From Streptomyces adustus (GTDB lineage: Bacteria > Actinomycetota > Actinomycetes > Streptomycetales > Streptomycetaceae): DNA of 64,000 nucleotides. The stretch is taken from the NCBI RefSeq assembly GCF_009377175.1, contig NZ_VJZD01000022.1:1-64000 (forward strand), written 5' to 3'. Shown here in pieces: positions 34,233-42,659 of this stretch. A program made the translations under genes and the position numbers. How positions within the stretch are numbered: position 1 is the stretch's first letter; each line of letters starts with the position of its first letter. The notes beneath the pieces were generated by a model. The model saw only the letters and a list, made by a program, of their open reading frames with translations. It made no database searches and was not told the origin of the DNA.

Positions 34233-34568
34233 CGTCTTCCCTCTCGAAGATTCGTTGATTCCCTACGAACAAACCGCCCAGAAGCAAGAAACCGATGTGA
34301 ATCGGCGTCTCCATCGTTGCGCCTGACGGACGGACGACCGGCCCTCCGCCACTACAGGCCGAGCTGAAAGTCGGCTCCGCGGGGGCCTCCTCGAACCCCG
34401 GCCGCTGCCGGAGGTCCAGCTGAGCGGCGGCTCCCGGACCTTGGAGGACAGAGCACCCGGAAATGATAAATGATCACCTCTCTGCCGCGTAGAGACCCCG
34501 AGCCGCCGCTGGAAGGGCGTGTGTGGGAGGGCGAGGTTTGCTCGTTGGCAGCGGCCGGTTGCAGAATG
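34233..34568. other. Intergenic region upstream of pepN
   Basis: Probably holds the pepN promoter. No gene is supported. A short AT-rich stretch lies near 34461-34480. Confidence 0.4.
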
Positions 34569-34680
34569 TCACTGATCAGCGGATCCGGCGCAGCTCCTGG
34601 AGGCCAGGGGAGTGCGTGATGTTCGTGGGCGGCGGCGGTTGTAGAAGGTCTCGATGAAGTGGAGGACCTCGGCGCAGGTG
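34569..34680 (-). pseudogene. IS3-like transposase C-terminal remnant
   Basis: 'CAEVLHFIETFYNRRRPR' resembles the 'FIE-FYNRRR' end of IS3-family integrase-type transposases; the following residues have lost similarity. It sits exactly where the next gene has lost its 5' half. Confidence 0.45.
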
Positions 34681-34699
34681 GCAGACGGTCGGCGCCGTT

Positions 34700-35092
34700 G
34701 TGGACAGCTTTGACCACACGCCATACCCGCTGGACAGCTCTGACACGCCCTGCTCGAAGGATTTCTACAACGAGTTCTACACGGGCAGGCTGTCCGTCGC
34801 TCCCGGCTGGAAGGTCGGTGGATGGACCCGTTGGGGCCTCACCGATCCTCTGCCCCGGCTCTGCCCCTCATGCGGCACCGAGATGGATCCGCTGCTGACC
34901 ATCGCCTCGGGCGAATGGAACTCCAACTATCCCGACTGGATTCCCGACGAGGACCGAGCCCGCTCTCTGTCATCCACCACCGATCCCGAAGCGCACAACC
35001 CGACCATGATCGACCTCGCCCGAGGCTACGATCTGCAACTGCACGTCTGCCCGGTGTCCCCGGACCATCCGCACATCGAGCTGATCCAGTGA
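34700..35092 (+). CDS. C-terminal part of a hypothetical (DUF1963-like) protein
   Basis: A 130-residue frame beginning at a GTG without a ribosome site. 'GWKVGGWTRWGLTDPLPRLC' followed by 'PSCGTEMDPLLTIASGEW' and the C-terminal 'YDLQLHVCPVSPDHPH' resemble the second half of roughly 250-300-residue Streptomyces proteins. I recall these as DUF1963-like, but I am not certain. A Cys-x2-Cys pair may bind metal. The missing N-terminus and the adjacent transposase scrap suggest truncation by insertion, so this is probably not functional. Confidence 0.5.
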   Translation: MDSFDHTPYPLDSSDTPCSKDFYNEFYTGRLSVAPGWKVGGWTRWGLTDPLPRLCPSCGTEMDPLLTIASGEWNSNYPDWIPDEDRARSLSSTTDPEAHNPTMIDLARGYDLQLHVCPVSPDHPHIELIQ

Positions 35093-35104
35093 GCCGTTCC
35101 CCGG

Positions 35105-36001
35105 TCAGTGGCTGCGCCGCCCTCTGCCGTACTTCGGCGGCGGCCGTCTACAGGGCAGTGGCGGCGCGGACCAGCCCCGCGACCGCTGTTGAGCGGCTGT
35201 GTGGGGGCCAGGCGATGACCGTGGTGACGTGGGGGCGTCGGACACCGGTACGGCGGTGAGGTCCTCGCGCAGGCCGGTGCGGCCCGATTCCGGCACGACC
35301 GCGCAGGCGCGGCCGAGGGCGATGAGCTGGGTGAGTTGCGTGTGGTCGCGCACCTGTGGTCCGGGGCCGTCGGGGAAGGTGCCGTCAGGGCGGGGCCAGC
35401 GGGGCAGGGGCAGGTCGGGAAGGTCGGTGACCTCGGCGAGGCGCACGTGGGGGCGGGCGCTGAGAGGGTGGCCCGCCGGGAGGATCGCGACCTGACCCTC
35501 GCGGTGCAGGTCCTCGGTGTCGAAGCCGGCCGTGTCGTCGAACGGCCGGTGCAGCAGGGCCACGTCGGCGCGGCCGTCGTGCAGCAACCGTGTCTGCTCG
35601 CCCGGCCCGCACAGTACGACGTCCACGGCGACGGCGACGGCGCCGGGCTCGGCGGCGTAGGCGTCGAGGAGTTTGGCCAGCAGTTCACCGGAGGCGCCCG
35701 CCTTCGCGGCCAGGACCACGGCGGGGCGGCCGGTCGCCGCGAGGGCGGCCCGGCGGGTGCGCCGTTCGGCGGCCTCGACGGCGTCCAGCGCCGCTCGCGC
35801 CTCCCGCAGCAGCACCGCCCCTGCCTCGGTCAGGGCGACACCCCGGCTGCCGCGCTCCAGCAGGAGGGTGCCCAGGCGCCGTTCGAGCCCGCCGATCGCC
35901 CGCGACAGCGGGGGCTGGGCGATCCCGAGCCGCTGCGCGGCCCGGCCGAAGTGCAGCTCTTCGGCGACCGCGACGAAGTACCGCAGCTCACGTGTCTCCA
36001 C
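35105..36001 (-). CDS. LysR-family transcriptional regulator
   Basis: A 298-residue LysR regulator. The N-terminal helix-turn-helix ('LHFGRAAQRLGIAQPPLSRA' then 'IGGLERRLG') is typical. The effector domain runs from about residue 90 to 270; the last 25 residues are arginine/proline-rich and poorly conserved, possibly altered by a frameshift. It is divergent from the SDR gene at 36106, with a T-N11-A-like palindrome between them, so it most likely controls that gene and itself. Confidence 0.88.
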   Translation of the reverse strand: METRELRYFVAVAEELHFGRAAQRLGIAQPPLSRAIGGLERRLGTLLLERGSRGVALTEAGAVLLREARAALDAVEAAERRTRRAALAATGRPAVVLAAKAGASGELLAKLLDAYAAEPGAVAVAVDVVLCGPGEQTRLLHDGRADVALLHRPFDDTAGFDTEDLHREGQVAILPAGHPLSARPHVRLAEVTDLPDLPLPRWPRPDGTFPDGPGPQVRDHTQLTQLIALGRACAVVPESGRTGLREDLTAVPVSDAPTSPRSSPGPHTAAQQRSRGWSAPPLPCRRPPPKYGRGRRSH

Positions 36002-36029
36002 CCCGCCAGCCTAACCGGGACGGCCTGGA

Positions 36030-36050
36030 GCGATACCCGGGCGGTATCGC
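36030..36050. promoter_or_regulatory. LysR-type operator between divergent genes
   Basis: A perfect inverted repeat, GCGATACC-N5-GGTATCGC, includes the ATAC-N7-GTAT core expected of LysR binding sites. It is placed midway between the LysR and SDR start codons. Confidence 0.65.
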
Positions 36051-36105
36051 CGTCCACCCAGTCGGTCTTGGACGCCCTGCCCGGCGGGGGAGAAGTATCG
36101 ATGTC

Positions 36106-36849
36106 ATGAGTGAGACGAACACCGTGAACCACCACAAGGTCGCGCTGGTGACCGGGGCCAACAAGGGCATCGGGTACGAGATCGCCGCCGGGCTCGGCGC
36201 CCTCGGCTGGTCCGTCGGAATCGGCGCGCGGAACGAGGAGCGGCGCGAGGCCGCCGTGGACAAGCTGCGCGCGGCCGGAGCCGACGCGTTCGGCGTACCA
36301 CTGGACGTGACCGACGACGCCAGCGTGACAGCGGCGGCTCGGCTGATCGAGGAGCGGGCCGGGCGGCTCGACGCGCTCGTCAACAACGCGGGGATCACCG
36401 GCGGCGGACCGCAGGAGCCCACCACCGTCGACGTGGACCGGGTACGCGCGGCCGTGGAGACCAACGTGATCGGCGTCATCCGCGTCACCAACGCCCTGCT
36501 CCCGCTGCTGCGCCGCTCGCCGTCGCCGCGGATCGTGAACGTCTCCAGCAGCGTCGGATCCCTCACGCTCCAGACCACGCCCGGCCGAGAGACTGGCCCC
36601 ATCTCCATTGCCTACGCTCCCTCGAAGACGTTCCTCAACGCCGTCACCGTGCAGTACGCCAAGGAACTGGCCGGCACCCACATCCTGATCAACGCCGTCT
36701 GCCCCGGCTTCACGGCGACCGACCTCAACGACTTCCGGGGAGTGCGCACCCCCCAGCAGGGCGCAGTCGCCGCGATCCGGCTGGCCACCGTACCGGCCGA
36801 CGGACCGACGGGCCGCTTCTTCGACGACGAGGGAGAGGTGCCCTGGTGA
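36106..36849 (+). CDS. SDR-family oxidoreductase
   Basis: A 247-residue classical SDR resembling carbonyl-reductase-like members. Cofactor motif 'TGANKGIGYEIA', Arg after beta-2 ('GARNEERR') suggesting NADPH, 'VNNAGITGG', catalytic Ser in 'VNVSSSVGSL' and 'YAPSKTFLN' with Tyr and Lys. ATG at 36106 has GGGGGAGAAG about ten bases upstream. Divergent from a LysR gene that probably controls it. The substrate is unknown. Confidence 0.9.
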   Translation: MSETNTVNHHKVALVTGANKGIGYEIAAGLGALGWSVGIGARNEERREAAVDKLRAAGADAFGVPLDVTDDASVTAAARLIEERAGRLDALVNNAGITGGGPQEPTTVDVDRVRAAVETNVIGVIRVTNALLPLLRRSPSPRIVNVSSSVGSLTLQTTPGRETGPISIAYAPSKTFLNAVTVQYAKELAGTHILINAVCPGFTATDLNDFRGVRTPQQGAVAAIRLATVPADGPTGRFFDDEGEVPW

Positions 36850-37342
36850 CACGCTTCCGGTTCGCGCCACCCCGGGGAGACGGCGCATGCGCGTCCTCGT
36901 GACCGGCGCCGTCACGCCATGTCGGTACGGCCGTCGAGCCCGAGCAGCCGTGGACCACGAGGTGAGGAATCGAAAGGCACCGAGCGTCTGTGACACGTGG
37001 CCTGCCTTCCAGGTGACGACCAGGCCGCTTCGGCCCGGCCCTTCTGCCGACCTTTTCGGCTCCGCCAGTGACGACTATCGAGCCTCGGCGCAGTGGGACT
37101 GAGCTGTTCAGTTGCCCAGTGAGTGGTTGATGTGGCCACTTGGGCGTCCGGCTTGCGGTCAGTGCCTGTTCCGGGACACGGGTGGCAGCGCTTTTGCTCG
37201 GAGCTGATCTCTTGGGAGACGAGCCGATGTTCAGGCCCGTTGCCGACCGCGCCCGGATGAAGCCGGCCGCCCCGAAATCAACTGGGCGGCCGGTCCCTAC
37301 CGTGTAAGGATGCCGGTTCAAGGACGGGGGAGGCGGGGCGGT
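36850..37342. other. 490-bp region with no supported gene
   Basis: At 36887 an ATG is followed by 'MRVLVTGA', like the start of an NAD-binding epimerase, but similarity ends after eight residues, so it is at most a scar. Nothing else is recognised. Confidence 0.4.
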
Positions 37343-37942
37343 ATGGGACTGGACTACAGCTACGAGATCTTCATGCCTCCTCGCAACGTTGGGAGGGCAC
37401 TGACCCGGCTGGCCGAGCTCGCCCCACAAGGCCGCGACACGCCGCCGCTTTTGGTGAACCTGCCGGGTGGAGAGCAGTTGCTCCTGCCGTTCACCTCGAA
37501 ATTCAAGAGCGAACCGGTCGACTGTTCAGCAGGCGGCACGCTCGAACTGGACACCTCGATCGTCATCGGCGTCGACGACGCGATGCGCGAGTTCTTCCTC
37601 TCCGGTCTCGGCAGGGCCGACGAGCGGGGACGAGTGCCGATCGGGTGCATCTACCTGACTGTCAGGTTCTCACCCGCATGGCACCCGGACTTCGCCTCGA
37701 TGCAGTTCACAGCGGCCACCTCGGGCATGAGCCGGATGTTCGAGCAGTCCGCGAGCGTCAGGAACGTGTTCACCGACCTCACCGCCGCCACCGGTGGTGT
37801 GTGCTGCCTGCTCGACACCGAGTGCGACGTCTTCGACATCTGCTGGCTCAATGGCGAGACGGTCAGTGGTGAGACTGTTCCGGGCGCCCGATTCTCGCGC
37901 TTCCACGATCTCGTCGCCGCCTGGCGCGAGCCAGTGGGGTAG
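37343..37942 (+). CDS. Hypothetical protein
   Basis: A 199-residue soluble protein starting 'MGLDYSYEIFMPPRNVGRAL'. GGGGGAGG lies upstream of the ATG at 37343. It has a mixed alpha/beta composition with several Cys residues ('GGVCCLLDTECDVFDICWLN') and no signal peptide or membrane segment. Similar orphan proteins are common in Streptomyces. I do not recognise a characterised family. Size and scattered neighbours would fit an immunity protein, but nothing in the sequence proves it. Confidence 0.7.
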   Translation: MGLDYSYEIFMPPRNVGRALTRLAELAPQGRDTPPLLVNLPGGEQLLLPFTSKFKSEPVDCSAGGTLELDTSIVIGVDDAMREFFLSGLGRADERGRVPIGCIYLTVRFSPAWHPDFASMQFTAATSGMSRMFEQSASVRNVFTDLTAATGGVCCLLDTECDVFDICWLNGETVSGETVPGARFSRFHDLVAAWREPVG

Positions 37943-38036
37943 AACGTGGCGACGACCGGTCGTGGTCGCATCGCGTCGACAGCGGCGGCGAGTTGGTCGG
38001 CATGGTCGTCGAGCTGTCACATCGGCAGGGTTGTTG

Positions 38037-38483
38037 TCACCGACGCTGTTGTGTGACGGTGGGCTTCAGCTGACAACTGGCCGTCAGCCGCACCGTCGGG
38101 TCCGTCTCGGCGTGCCACTGCTCCAGTAGCACGCCGACACCCTCTCCGAGGGGCAGGGCTTGTCTGCGTACCTCGGGCAGGGGGTTCGCGAGCAGGGCCC
38201 GGATCTGCGGGCGTTGGGCCTGCCATGTCTGGTGCCATCCGGGGTCCACAAGGCCCGGGTCGGCTTCGGCCACCGCCTTGGACAAACTCGCCAGCAGCTC
38301 GACGAGCGTGGCCCGGGCGCCCATGTCCGGATCGTCGGCGTGTGCAACGACGAACGGCAGTGCGGCGGTTGCGACGGAAGCCACGCGTCCGGTGCCCAGC
38401 GCGAAGCAGTCGAACAGGGGATAGCAGTCTTCCTCGGTCGTCGCCTCGCCCTTGAGCGCCAGGCGACGCAGCGCTCGCCGCAT
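38037..38483 (-). CDS. HEAT-repeat-like hypothetical protein, N-terminus uncertain
   Basis: A 148-residue frame with repeated helical hairpins ('MRRALRRLALKGEATTEEDC', 'VASVATAALPFVVAHADDPD', 'ARATLVELLASLSKAVAEAD'). In-frame coding similarity continues upstream ('VPWERLESALEHYPAKE'), but no ATG or GTG start is available before the divergent gene at 38592. The true start may therefore have been lost by mutation, or translation begins at the internal ATG (38483). Function unknown. Confidence 0.55.
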   Translation of the reverse strand: MRRALRRLALKGEATTEEDCYPLFDCFALGTGRVASVATAALPFVVAHADDPDMGARATLVELLASLSKAVAEADPGLVDPGWHQTWQAQRPQIRALLANPLPEVRRQALPLGEGVGVLLEQWHAETDPTVRLTASCQLKPTVTQQRR

Positions 38484-38591
38484 CTCTTTGGCCGGGTAGT
38501 GCTCGAGCGCCGACTCCAGCCGCTCCCACGGGACATCGACTGGGGTCCGCGTCCAGGAAGGATTGTCGGTGCCGACCCCTAACCTGCGTGC

Positions 38592-39095
38592 ATGACCACC
38601 GATGACTCCGGCGTCACCTCAGAGGCGACGTTCGAGGAGTATCTCACGCTGATAAACGAGCTGCTCGCGCAACCTTTTCCGGAGACGAGCTTCAGTGACG
38701 TCGACGGGTACGGAGGGCCGGGGCATCGTGTGGGCTACCTGCACGTCAGTCAGGAGTTCTGGGACGACGAGGACGGGCAGGCCTGGCGCGAGGTCGAGGC
38801 GCGGCTGCGGGCCTGCCTGGACGCCCTGGCCGCGGCACTCACCGAGCGCTGGGGCGATCCGCTCGCCGTCGACCTGTGGTCCTGTCTCAAGGATGTGTGT
38901 GCGGGTGAGACGGTGCCCGAGCCGCTCCGCTCCCTCTGCCAGAGTGCCGTCAGCTTGCAGGCGTGGCCGCTGCGGGACCGCGACCGTTGGATCGGGCTTG
39001 CCCTCGGCCAGGACGACAAGGAGCTGCCGCTCGTCCTGTATGCGACTGTCGGTCGGACCTCTGCTACATGGATGGGACAGAAGGTGTACGCCTAA
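38592..39095 (+). CDS. Hypothetical protein
   Basis: A 167-residue soluble acidic protein with a Trp-rich C-terminal half ('ERWGDPLAVDLWSCLKDVC', 'AWPLRDRDRWIGLALGQDDK'). The pattern of an N-terminal helix pair followed by a short beta domain recalls SMI1/KNR4-like or similar immunity proteins, but I cannot match a family. A strong hairpin follows its stop. Confidence 0.68.
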   Translation: MTTDDSGVTSEATFEEYLTLINELLAQPFPETSFSDVDGYGGPGHRVGYLHVSQEFWDDEDGQAWREVEARLRACLDALAAALTERWGDPLAVDLWSCLKDVCAGETVPEPLRSLCQSAVSLQAWPLRDRDRWIGLALGQDDKELPLVLYATVGRTSATWMGQKVYA

Positions 39096-39108
39096 CCCGC
39101 CAAGACCT

Positions 39109-39141
39109 CCTACTTGTACTGGAATCCCCAGTACAAGTAGG
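39109..39141. terminator. Perfect 14-bp hairpin
   Basis: CCTACTTGTACTGG (39109-39122) and CCAGTACAAGTAGG (39128-39141) with a five-base loop lie 14 bp after a stop codon. The stem is moderately AT-rich, unlike the surrounding DNA, and has no T tract. It may be a terminator or a protein-binding palindrome. Confidence 0.65.
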
Positions 39142-39191
39142 ACACCGCACCAAGCGCCACACTGCCTCGTGATCGGGCCGTTAACGCCTCC

Positions 39192-39719
39192 TCACCGGCG
39201 GGATTGGCCGCACCTCATCAGTCCGAGCGGACTGATCCACTCAGTAGTGGACATCCGATTCCCCGTCGCGGGCAGCGCGTATCCGCGTCCAATGCGGCAC
39301 GGTCCAGGGCAGACAGGTTCTCGCGCACCCCAGAAGCCTCCGTTGATGGCGATCCGCGATCCGTCCGTGAGGTCGGCCGCCTGGTAGAGCCCGACGTGGA
39401 TCGAGAGGCGCTTGCGTACTGACCATGGCTGGTCCGCTGCCGTCACTGCGGTGCCGTAGTTCTTGCCACACGCCCGCTGGACGGTCTCTTCGACCACCTT
39501 GGACCTGGCGGCCTCTTTGATCACGAGGGGCTGGGAGTTGGTCCGGAGCTCCACGAGGACGGGCGGGATGATGTCGGCGAGCGCGGTCTGGAGTTCGTCG
39601 CGCAGCATCAGGTCCGGTTCGGCGGCGCCGTTGCGCCAGCTGAAGTCGAAGGGGTCCCGGCGTGGGCGAACGGTAGGAGTCCCCTGGATGGGCGGGATGA
39701 CTGTGCGTGCACGGGACAT
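39192..39719 (-). CDS. Hypothetical protein, weak support
   Basis: A 175-residue frame from ATG 39719. 'LMLRDELQTALADIIPPVLV' is a credible helix pair, but I recognise no family, the C-terminal region looks random and only a distant AGGA precedes the start. It may be a decayed gene downstream of the LysR gene. Confidence 0.35.
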   Translation of the reverse strand: MSRARTVIPPIQGTPTVRPRRDPFDFSWRNGAAEPDLMLRDELQTALADIIPPVLVELRTNSQPLVIKEAARSKVVEETVQRACGKNYGTAVTAADQPWSVRKRLSIHVGLYQAADLTDGSRIAINGGFWGAREPVCPGPCRIGRGYALPATGNRMSTTEWISPLGLMRCGQSRR

Positions 39720-39805
39720 GGTTCCACAGCGTTTCCTAGGTCTGTCCTGGTCCGTGGAGCGGAGTTCCAGAATTCCAAGTCGTACGTCAACGCGGCGAGT
39801 TGCCG

Positions 39806-40678
39806 TCAGGTGATGTGCTGCAGCAGCGCGGCGACCGCCGGCGGTGCCTCGCCGGGAGGTCGTACCACCATGATCTTCCAATTCGGTGCGTGTCGGTCGA
39901 ATCGGTACTGCGGCAGATCGGGGAAGCGGTCCGCAATGGACTTGGGCATGATGCAGACGCCCAGGTCGTTGCGGACCAGTTCGGCTGCCGCGCCGATGTC
40001 GTTCACCTCGAACGTCGTGCCGTGGTCGACGCCTGCGGCCCGGAAGGCCCGGTCGACCGCGTAGCGGATGGCCCAGCCGGGCGTGAAGTCGACCAGCGGC
40101 AACCGGGCGATGTCGGCGAGCCGGACCTCGCCGTTCGGTGTCGCTCCGGCGAGCACCCGCCGGGGCGCAGCCAGCAGCACCATGTCCTCGCGGGAGAGCA
40201 GCCGGGTCGTGAGCCCGCGCTGCTGTTGGCGGTCGAGTGCCACCACGGCCAGATCCACCGTGCCCTCACGCAGCGCCTGCCGGATGTCGGCGACGGCCGC
40301 CTGCCGCAGTTGCACGACCACGCCGGGATGCTCCGCACGCAGCGCGGCCAAGGCGTGGTGGAGTCCCGCCCATACCCCCTGCATCGTGCCGACCGTCACC
40401 CGCCCGCGCAGCTGCCCTCGTACGGCATCGACGGCCTCCCGGGCCAGTTCGGCGGCGCGAAGCGTCGCGCGTGCGGCGGGGACGAACGCCTCGCCGGCCG
40501 GAGTGAGGGCGACGCGGTGCGTGGTGCGGTCGAACAAGGGCGTGCCCAGTTCGCGTTCGAGGGCGCGGACTGTGCCGGACACGGCCGACTGGACCACGTG
40601 CAGCCGTCGTGCCGCCGCCGTGAAGCCGCCCGTGTCCGCCACCGCGACGACGACCTCCATCTGCCGCAGATCCATCAT
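39806..40678 (-). CDS. LysR-family transcriptional regulator
   Basis: A 290-residue LysR protein of normal length. The N-terminal helix-turn-helix is 'GGFTAAARRLHVVQSAVSGT' followed by 'VRALERELG'; the effector domain includes 'GRVTVGTMQGVWAGLHHALA' and 'LVRNDLGVCIMPKSIAD'. It resembles regulators that adjoin SDR or NAD(P)H oxidoreductase genes, but no such divergent gene remains here; upstream is a spacer and then the Dps gene on the same strand. Target unknown. Confidence 0.9.
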   Translation of the reverse strand: MMDLRQMEVVVAVADTGGFTAAARRLHVVQSAVSGTVRALERELGTPLFDRTTHRVALTPAGEAFVPAARATLRAAELAREAVDAVRGQLRGRVTVGTMQGVWAGLHHALAALRAEHPGVVVQLRQAAVADIRQALREGTVDLAVVALDRQQQRGLTTRLLSREDMVLLAAPRRVLAGATPNGEVRLADIARLPLVDFTPGWAIRYAVDRAFRAAGVDHGTTFEVNDIGAAAELVRNDLGVCIMPKSIADRFPDLPQYRFDRHAPNWKIMVVRPPGEAPPAVAALLQHIT

Positions 40679-40833
40679 CCGCTCCCTGCAAGCAGCGCTC
40701 CGTCCGGCGCGAAGGCGATGGGGCTCGATCCTGGCTGCATCGTATGCGGACGATGGGGCGTCCTGCGTGTGCGCCGGTTCACGCCCCCGCAGGTGTCCGG
40801 GTCACGTGGGACGGACCGAGGCGCAGGCCTTGC

Positions 40834-41412
40834 TCAGGCGCGGACCAGCGGCGTGTCGACCAGATGCTCGGCCAGGAACCACGCCTGCCGTTCGCCGGTC
40901 CGGATCACCTGGGAGACCAGCAGGTCGATGGTGCCATCGTCCCCGAACTCGGCGGTCCGGGCGGTCGCGTCATGGGCGTCGATGAGGATCGTCTCGTGGG
41001 CTTCCAGCAGCCGGGAAAGCATGGCCGGCACCTCCTCCACGCCGTTCGGGGGACGCGGGATCGAGGTGATTTCGGCGACGTGCCGCGGGTCTCCCACCGC
41101 GACGCCGCCCAGGGACTGGACGCGTTCGGCGAGGGTGTCGATGATGTCGAGCTGTTCGCTCGCGTGCTTGTCCAGGACCAGATGCAGCTGGTAGAAGGTC
41201 GCGCCGCGCATCAGCCAGTGGTGTTTCTTGTAGAGGCCGTAGAGGATCTGTGTGTCCGCGAGGACCTGGTTCAGGCGCTGGCAGGAGTACATCCGCGCGT
41301 CGTGGGTGAGGGCGATGGGGAACTGCTTCACGGTCCCGAACTTCTGGATCACTTCGCCCTTCTGATGCAGTCGGGGCTGGCTGCTGTGCGGGGTTGGCAA
41401 GTCGGTGGTCAT
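40834..41412 (-). CDS. Dps-family ferritin-like DNA-protection protein
   Basis: A 192-residue ferritin-like four-helix protein. The Dps ferroxidase region is visible as 'KKHHWLMRGATFYQLHLVLD' followed by 'KHASEQLDIIDTLAERVQSL'. An N-terminal tail of about 45 residues contains Lys and His and may bind DNA. ATG at 41412 is chosen; the much longer open frame is not coding. It is expected to store iron and protect DNA from peroxide. The second acid after the HW motif is shifted relative to E. coli Dps, so activity is not certain. Confidence 0.85.
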   Translation of the reverse strand: MTTDLPTPHSSQPRLHQKGEVIQKFGTVKQFPIALTHDARMYSCQRLNQVLADTQILYGLYKKHHWLMRGATFYQLHLVLDKHASEQLDIIDTLAERVQSLGGVAVGDPRHVAEITSIPRPPNGVEEVPAMLSRLLEAHETILIDAHDATARTAEFGDDGTIDLLVSQVIRTGERQAWFLAEHLVDTPLVRA

Positions 41413-41649
41413 GGTCCGCCTCCTGCGGGGTCGTGCTGTGCGTACCCCGATGACGCTAGGTGCCCGGTCGAGGGGTGCCTTGACCGGTAGCGCATGCGGT
41501 GGCGCCCGCCAGCGCACTTCGCTGGTCCTTGTCCTCGGTGTTCGCGCTCGGGCAAGTATCCGTGCGTCGGCGGACTCGGGTCCTCCGTCGGCCGCTCTAG
41601 CGTCGGCGGAACAGCCCATGCCCAAAGAGCTGGCGGAACGAGGAGAGGC

Positions 41650-42645
41650 ATGAGCGCGAACGAGCGGACGGATGTGGTGGTCGTCGGGCTGGGGCCGGGC
41701 GGCGAGTACGTTGCCGGCACGCTGGCCGAAGCGGGACTGGGCGTGGTGGGGATCGAGTCGGAACTTGTCGGAGGCGAGTGTCCGTACTGGGGGTGCGTGC
41801 CCAGCAAGATGATGATCCGGGCCGGGAACCTGCTTGCCGAGGTGGGGCGGGCGTCCGCCCTCGCCGGTGAAGCGGTCGCGACTCCGGACTGGGCCAGGGT
41901 CGCCGGACGGATCCGTGACGAGGCCACCGACGACTGGAACGACAAGGTGGCCGCAGACCGCTTCACGGCGAAAGGCGGTCGGCTCGTCCTGGGGACGGGG
42001 CGCCTCGCCGGGCCGCGACGTGTGACGATCGGCGACCGTACCTTCGAGGCCCGGCGCGGTGTCGTGCCGGCCACCGGCACCCGGCCCCGGATTCCCCCGG
42101 TGCCGGGGGACACGGTGCGGCTCGATCCGGCGGCGGGAGTCGTTCCGACGGACCGGCGGATGCAGGCCGGGGAGGGACTGTGGGCGGTCGGCGACATGAC
42201 CGGCCGGGTCGCCTTCACCCACGTGTCGATGTATCAGGCCGAGATCGCCGTCCGGGAGATCCTCGGGCAGCCCGGACCCGCCGCCGACTACCGGGCGCTG
42301 CCTCGCGTCACGTTCACCGATCTGGAGATCGGCGCCGTCGGCCTGACGGAGCGACAGGCGAGGGAGAAGGCGCTGCGCTTGCGCACCAGCGTGGTGACTG
42401 TCGCCGCCTCCACGCGCGGCTGGATCCACGGGCCGGGCAACGAAGGGTTCATCAAGCTCCTCGAGGACGCCGACCGGGGCGTGCTGATCGGTGCGACCTC
42501 GGCGGGGCCGATGGGCGGCGGGGTGCCGTACGGGCTGAACGTGGCCGTCCATGCCGAGGTATCCGTCGACCGGCTTCGGCACATGATCTACACCTATCCC
42601 ACCTTCCACCGGACCATCGAGGCGGCCCTGGGAGCCCTCCGCTGA
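41650..42645 (+). CDS. Flavin disulfide reductase-like protein lacking the central NAD(P)-binding domain
   Basis: A 331-residue protein related to dihydrolipoamide dehydrogenase and mercuric reductase. The FAD motif 'VVVGLGPGGEYVAG', the redox CxxxxC-like 'GGECPYWGCVPSKMM', the second FAD site 'AGEGLWAVGDMTGRVAFTHV' and the C-terminal interface domain with 'YTYPTFHRTIE' are all present. Between 'PRIPPVPGD' and 'VVPTDRRMQ' the roughly 130-residue NAD-binding domain is missing without loss of frame. Relatives are about 460-480 residues. GAGGAGAGGC precedes the ATG. The product would bind FAD but probably not NAD(P)H, so it is likely inactive or altered. Confidence 0.85.
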   Translation: MSANERTDVVVVGLGPGGEYVAGTLAEAGLGVVGIESELVGGECPYWGCVPSKMMIRAGNLLAEVGRASALAGEAVATPDWARVAGRIRDEATDDWNDKVAADRFTAKGGRLVLGTGRLAGPRRVTIGDRTFEARRGVVPATGTRPRIPPVPGDTVRLDPAAGVVPTDRRMQAGEGLWAVGDMTGRVAFTHVSMYQAEIAVREILGQPGPAADYRALPRVTFTDLEIGAVGLTERQAREKALRLRTSVVTVAASTRGWIHGPGNEGFIKLLEDADRGVLIGATSAGPMGGGVPYGLNVAVHAEVSVDRLRHMIYTYPTFHRTIEAALGALR

Positions 42646-42659
42646 GCCGCGCCTCGACC

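Noticed and set aside
36988..37000. TGTGACA on plus strand as a reverse ECF41-like promoter
   Set aside because: No CGGTC at the required spacing on the minus strand.
36887..37102. Gene starting MRVLVTGA
   Set aside because: Similarity to NAD-binding epimerases stops after eight residues, and the rest is random.
38016..38045. TGTCACA as a fifth ECF41-like promoter
   Set aside because: The 15-base spacer is followed by TCACCG, not CGGTC; only the -35-like heptamer matches, which is expected by chance several times in 64 kb.
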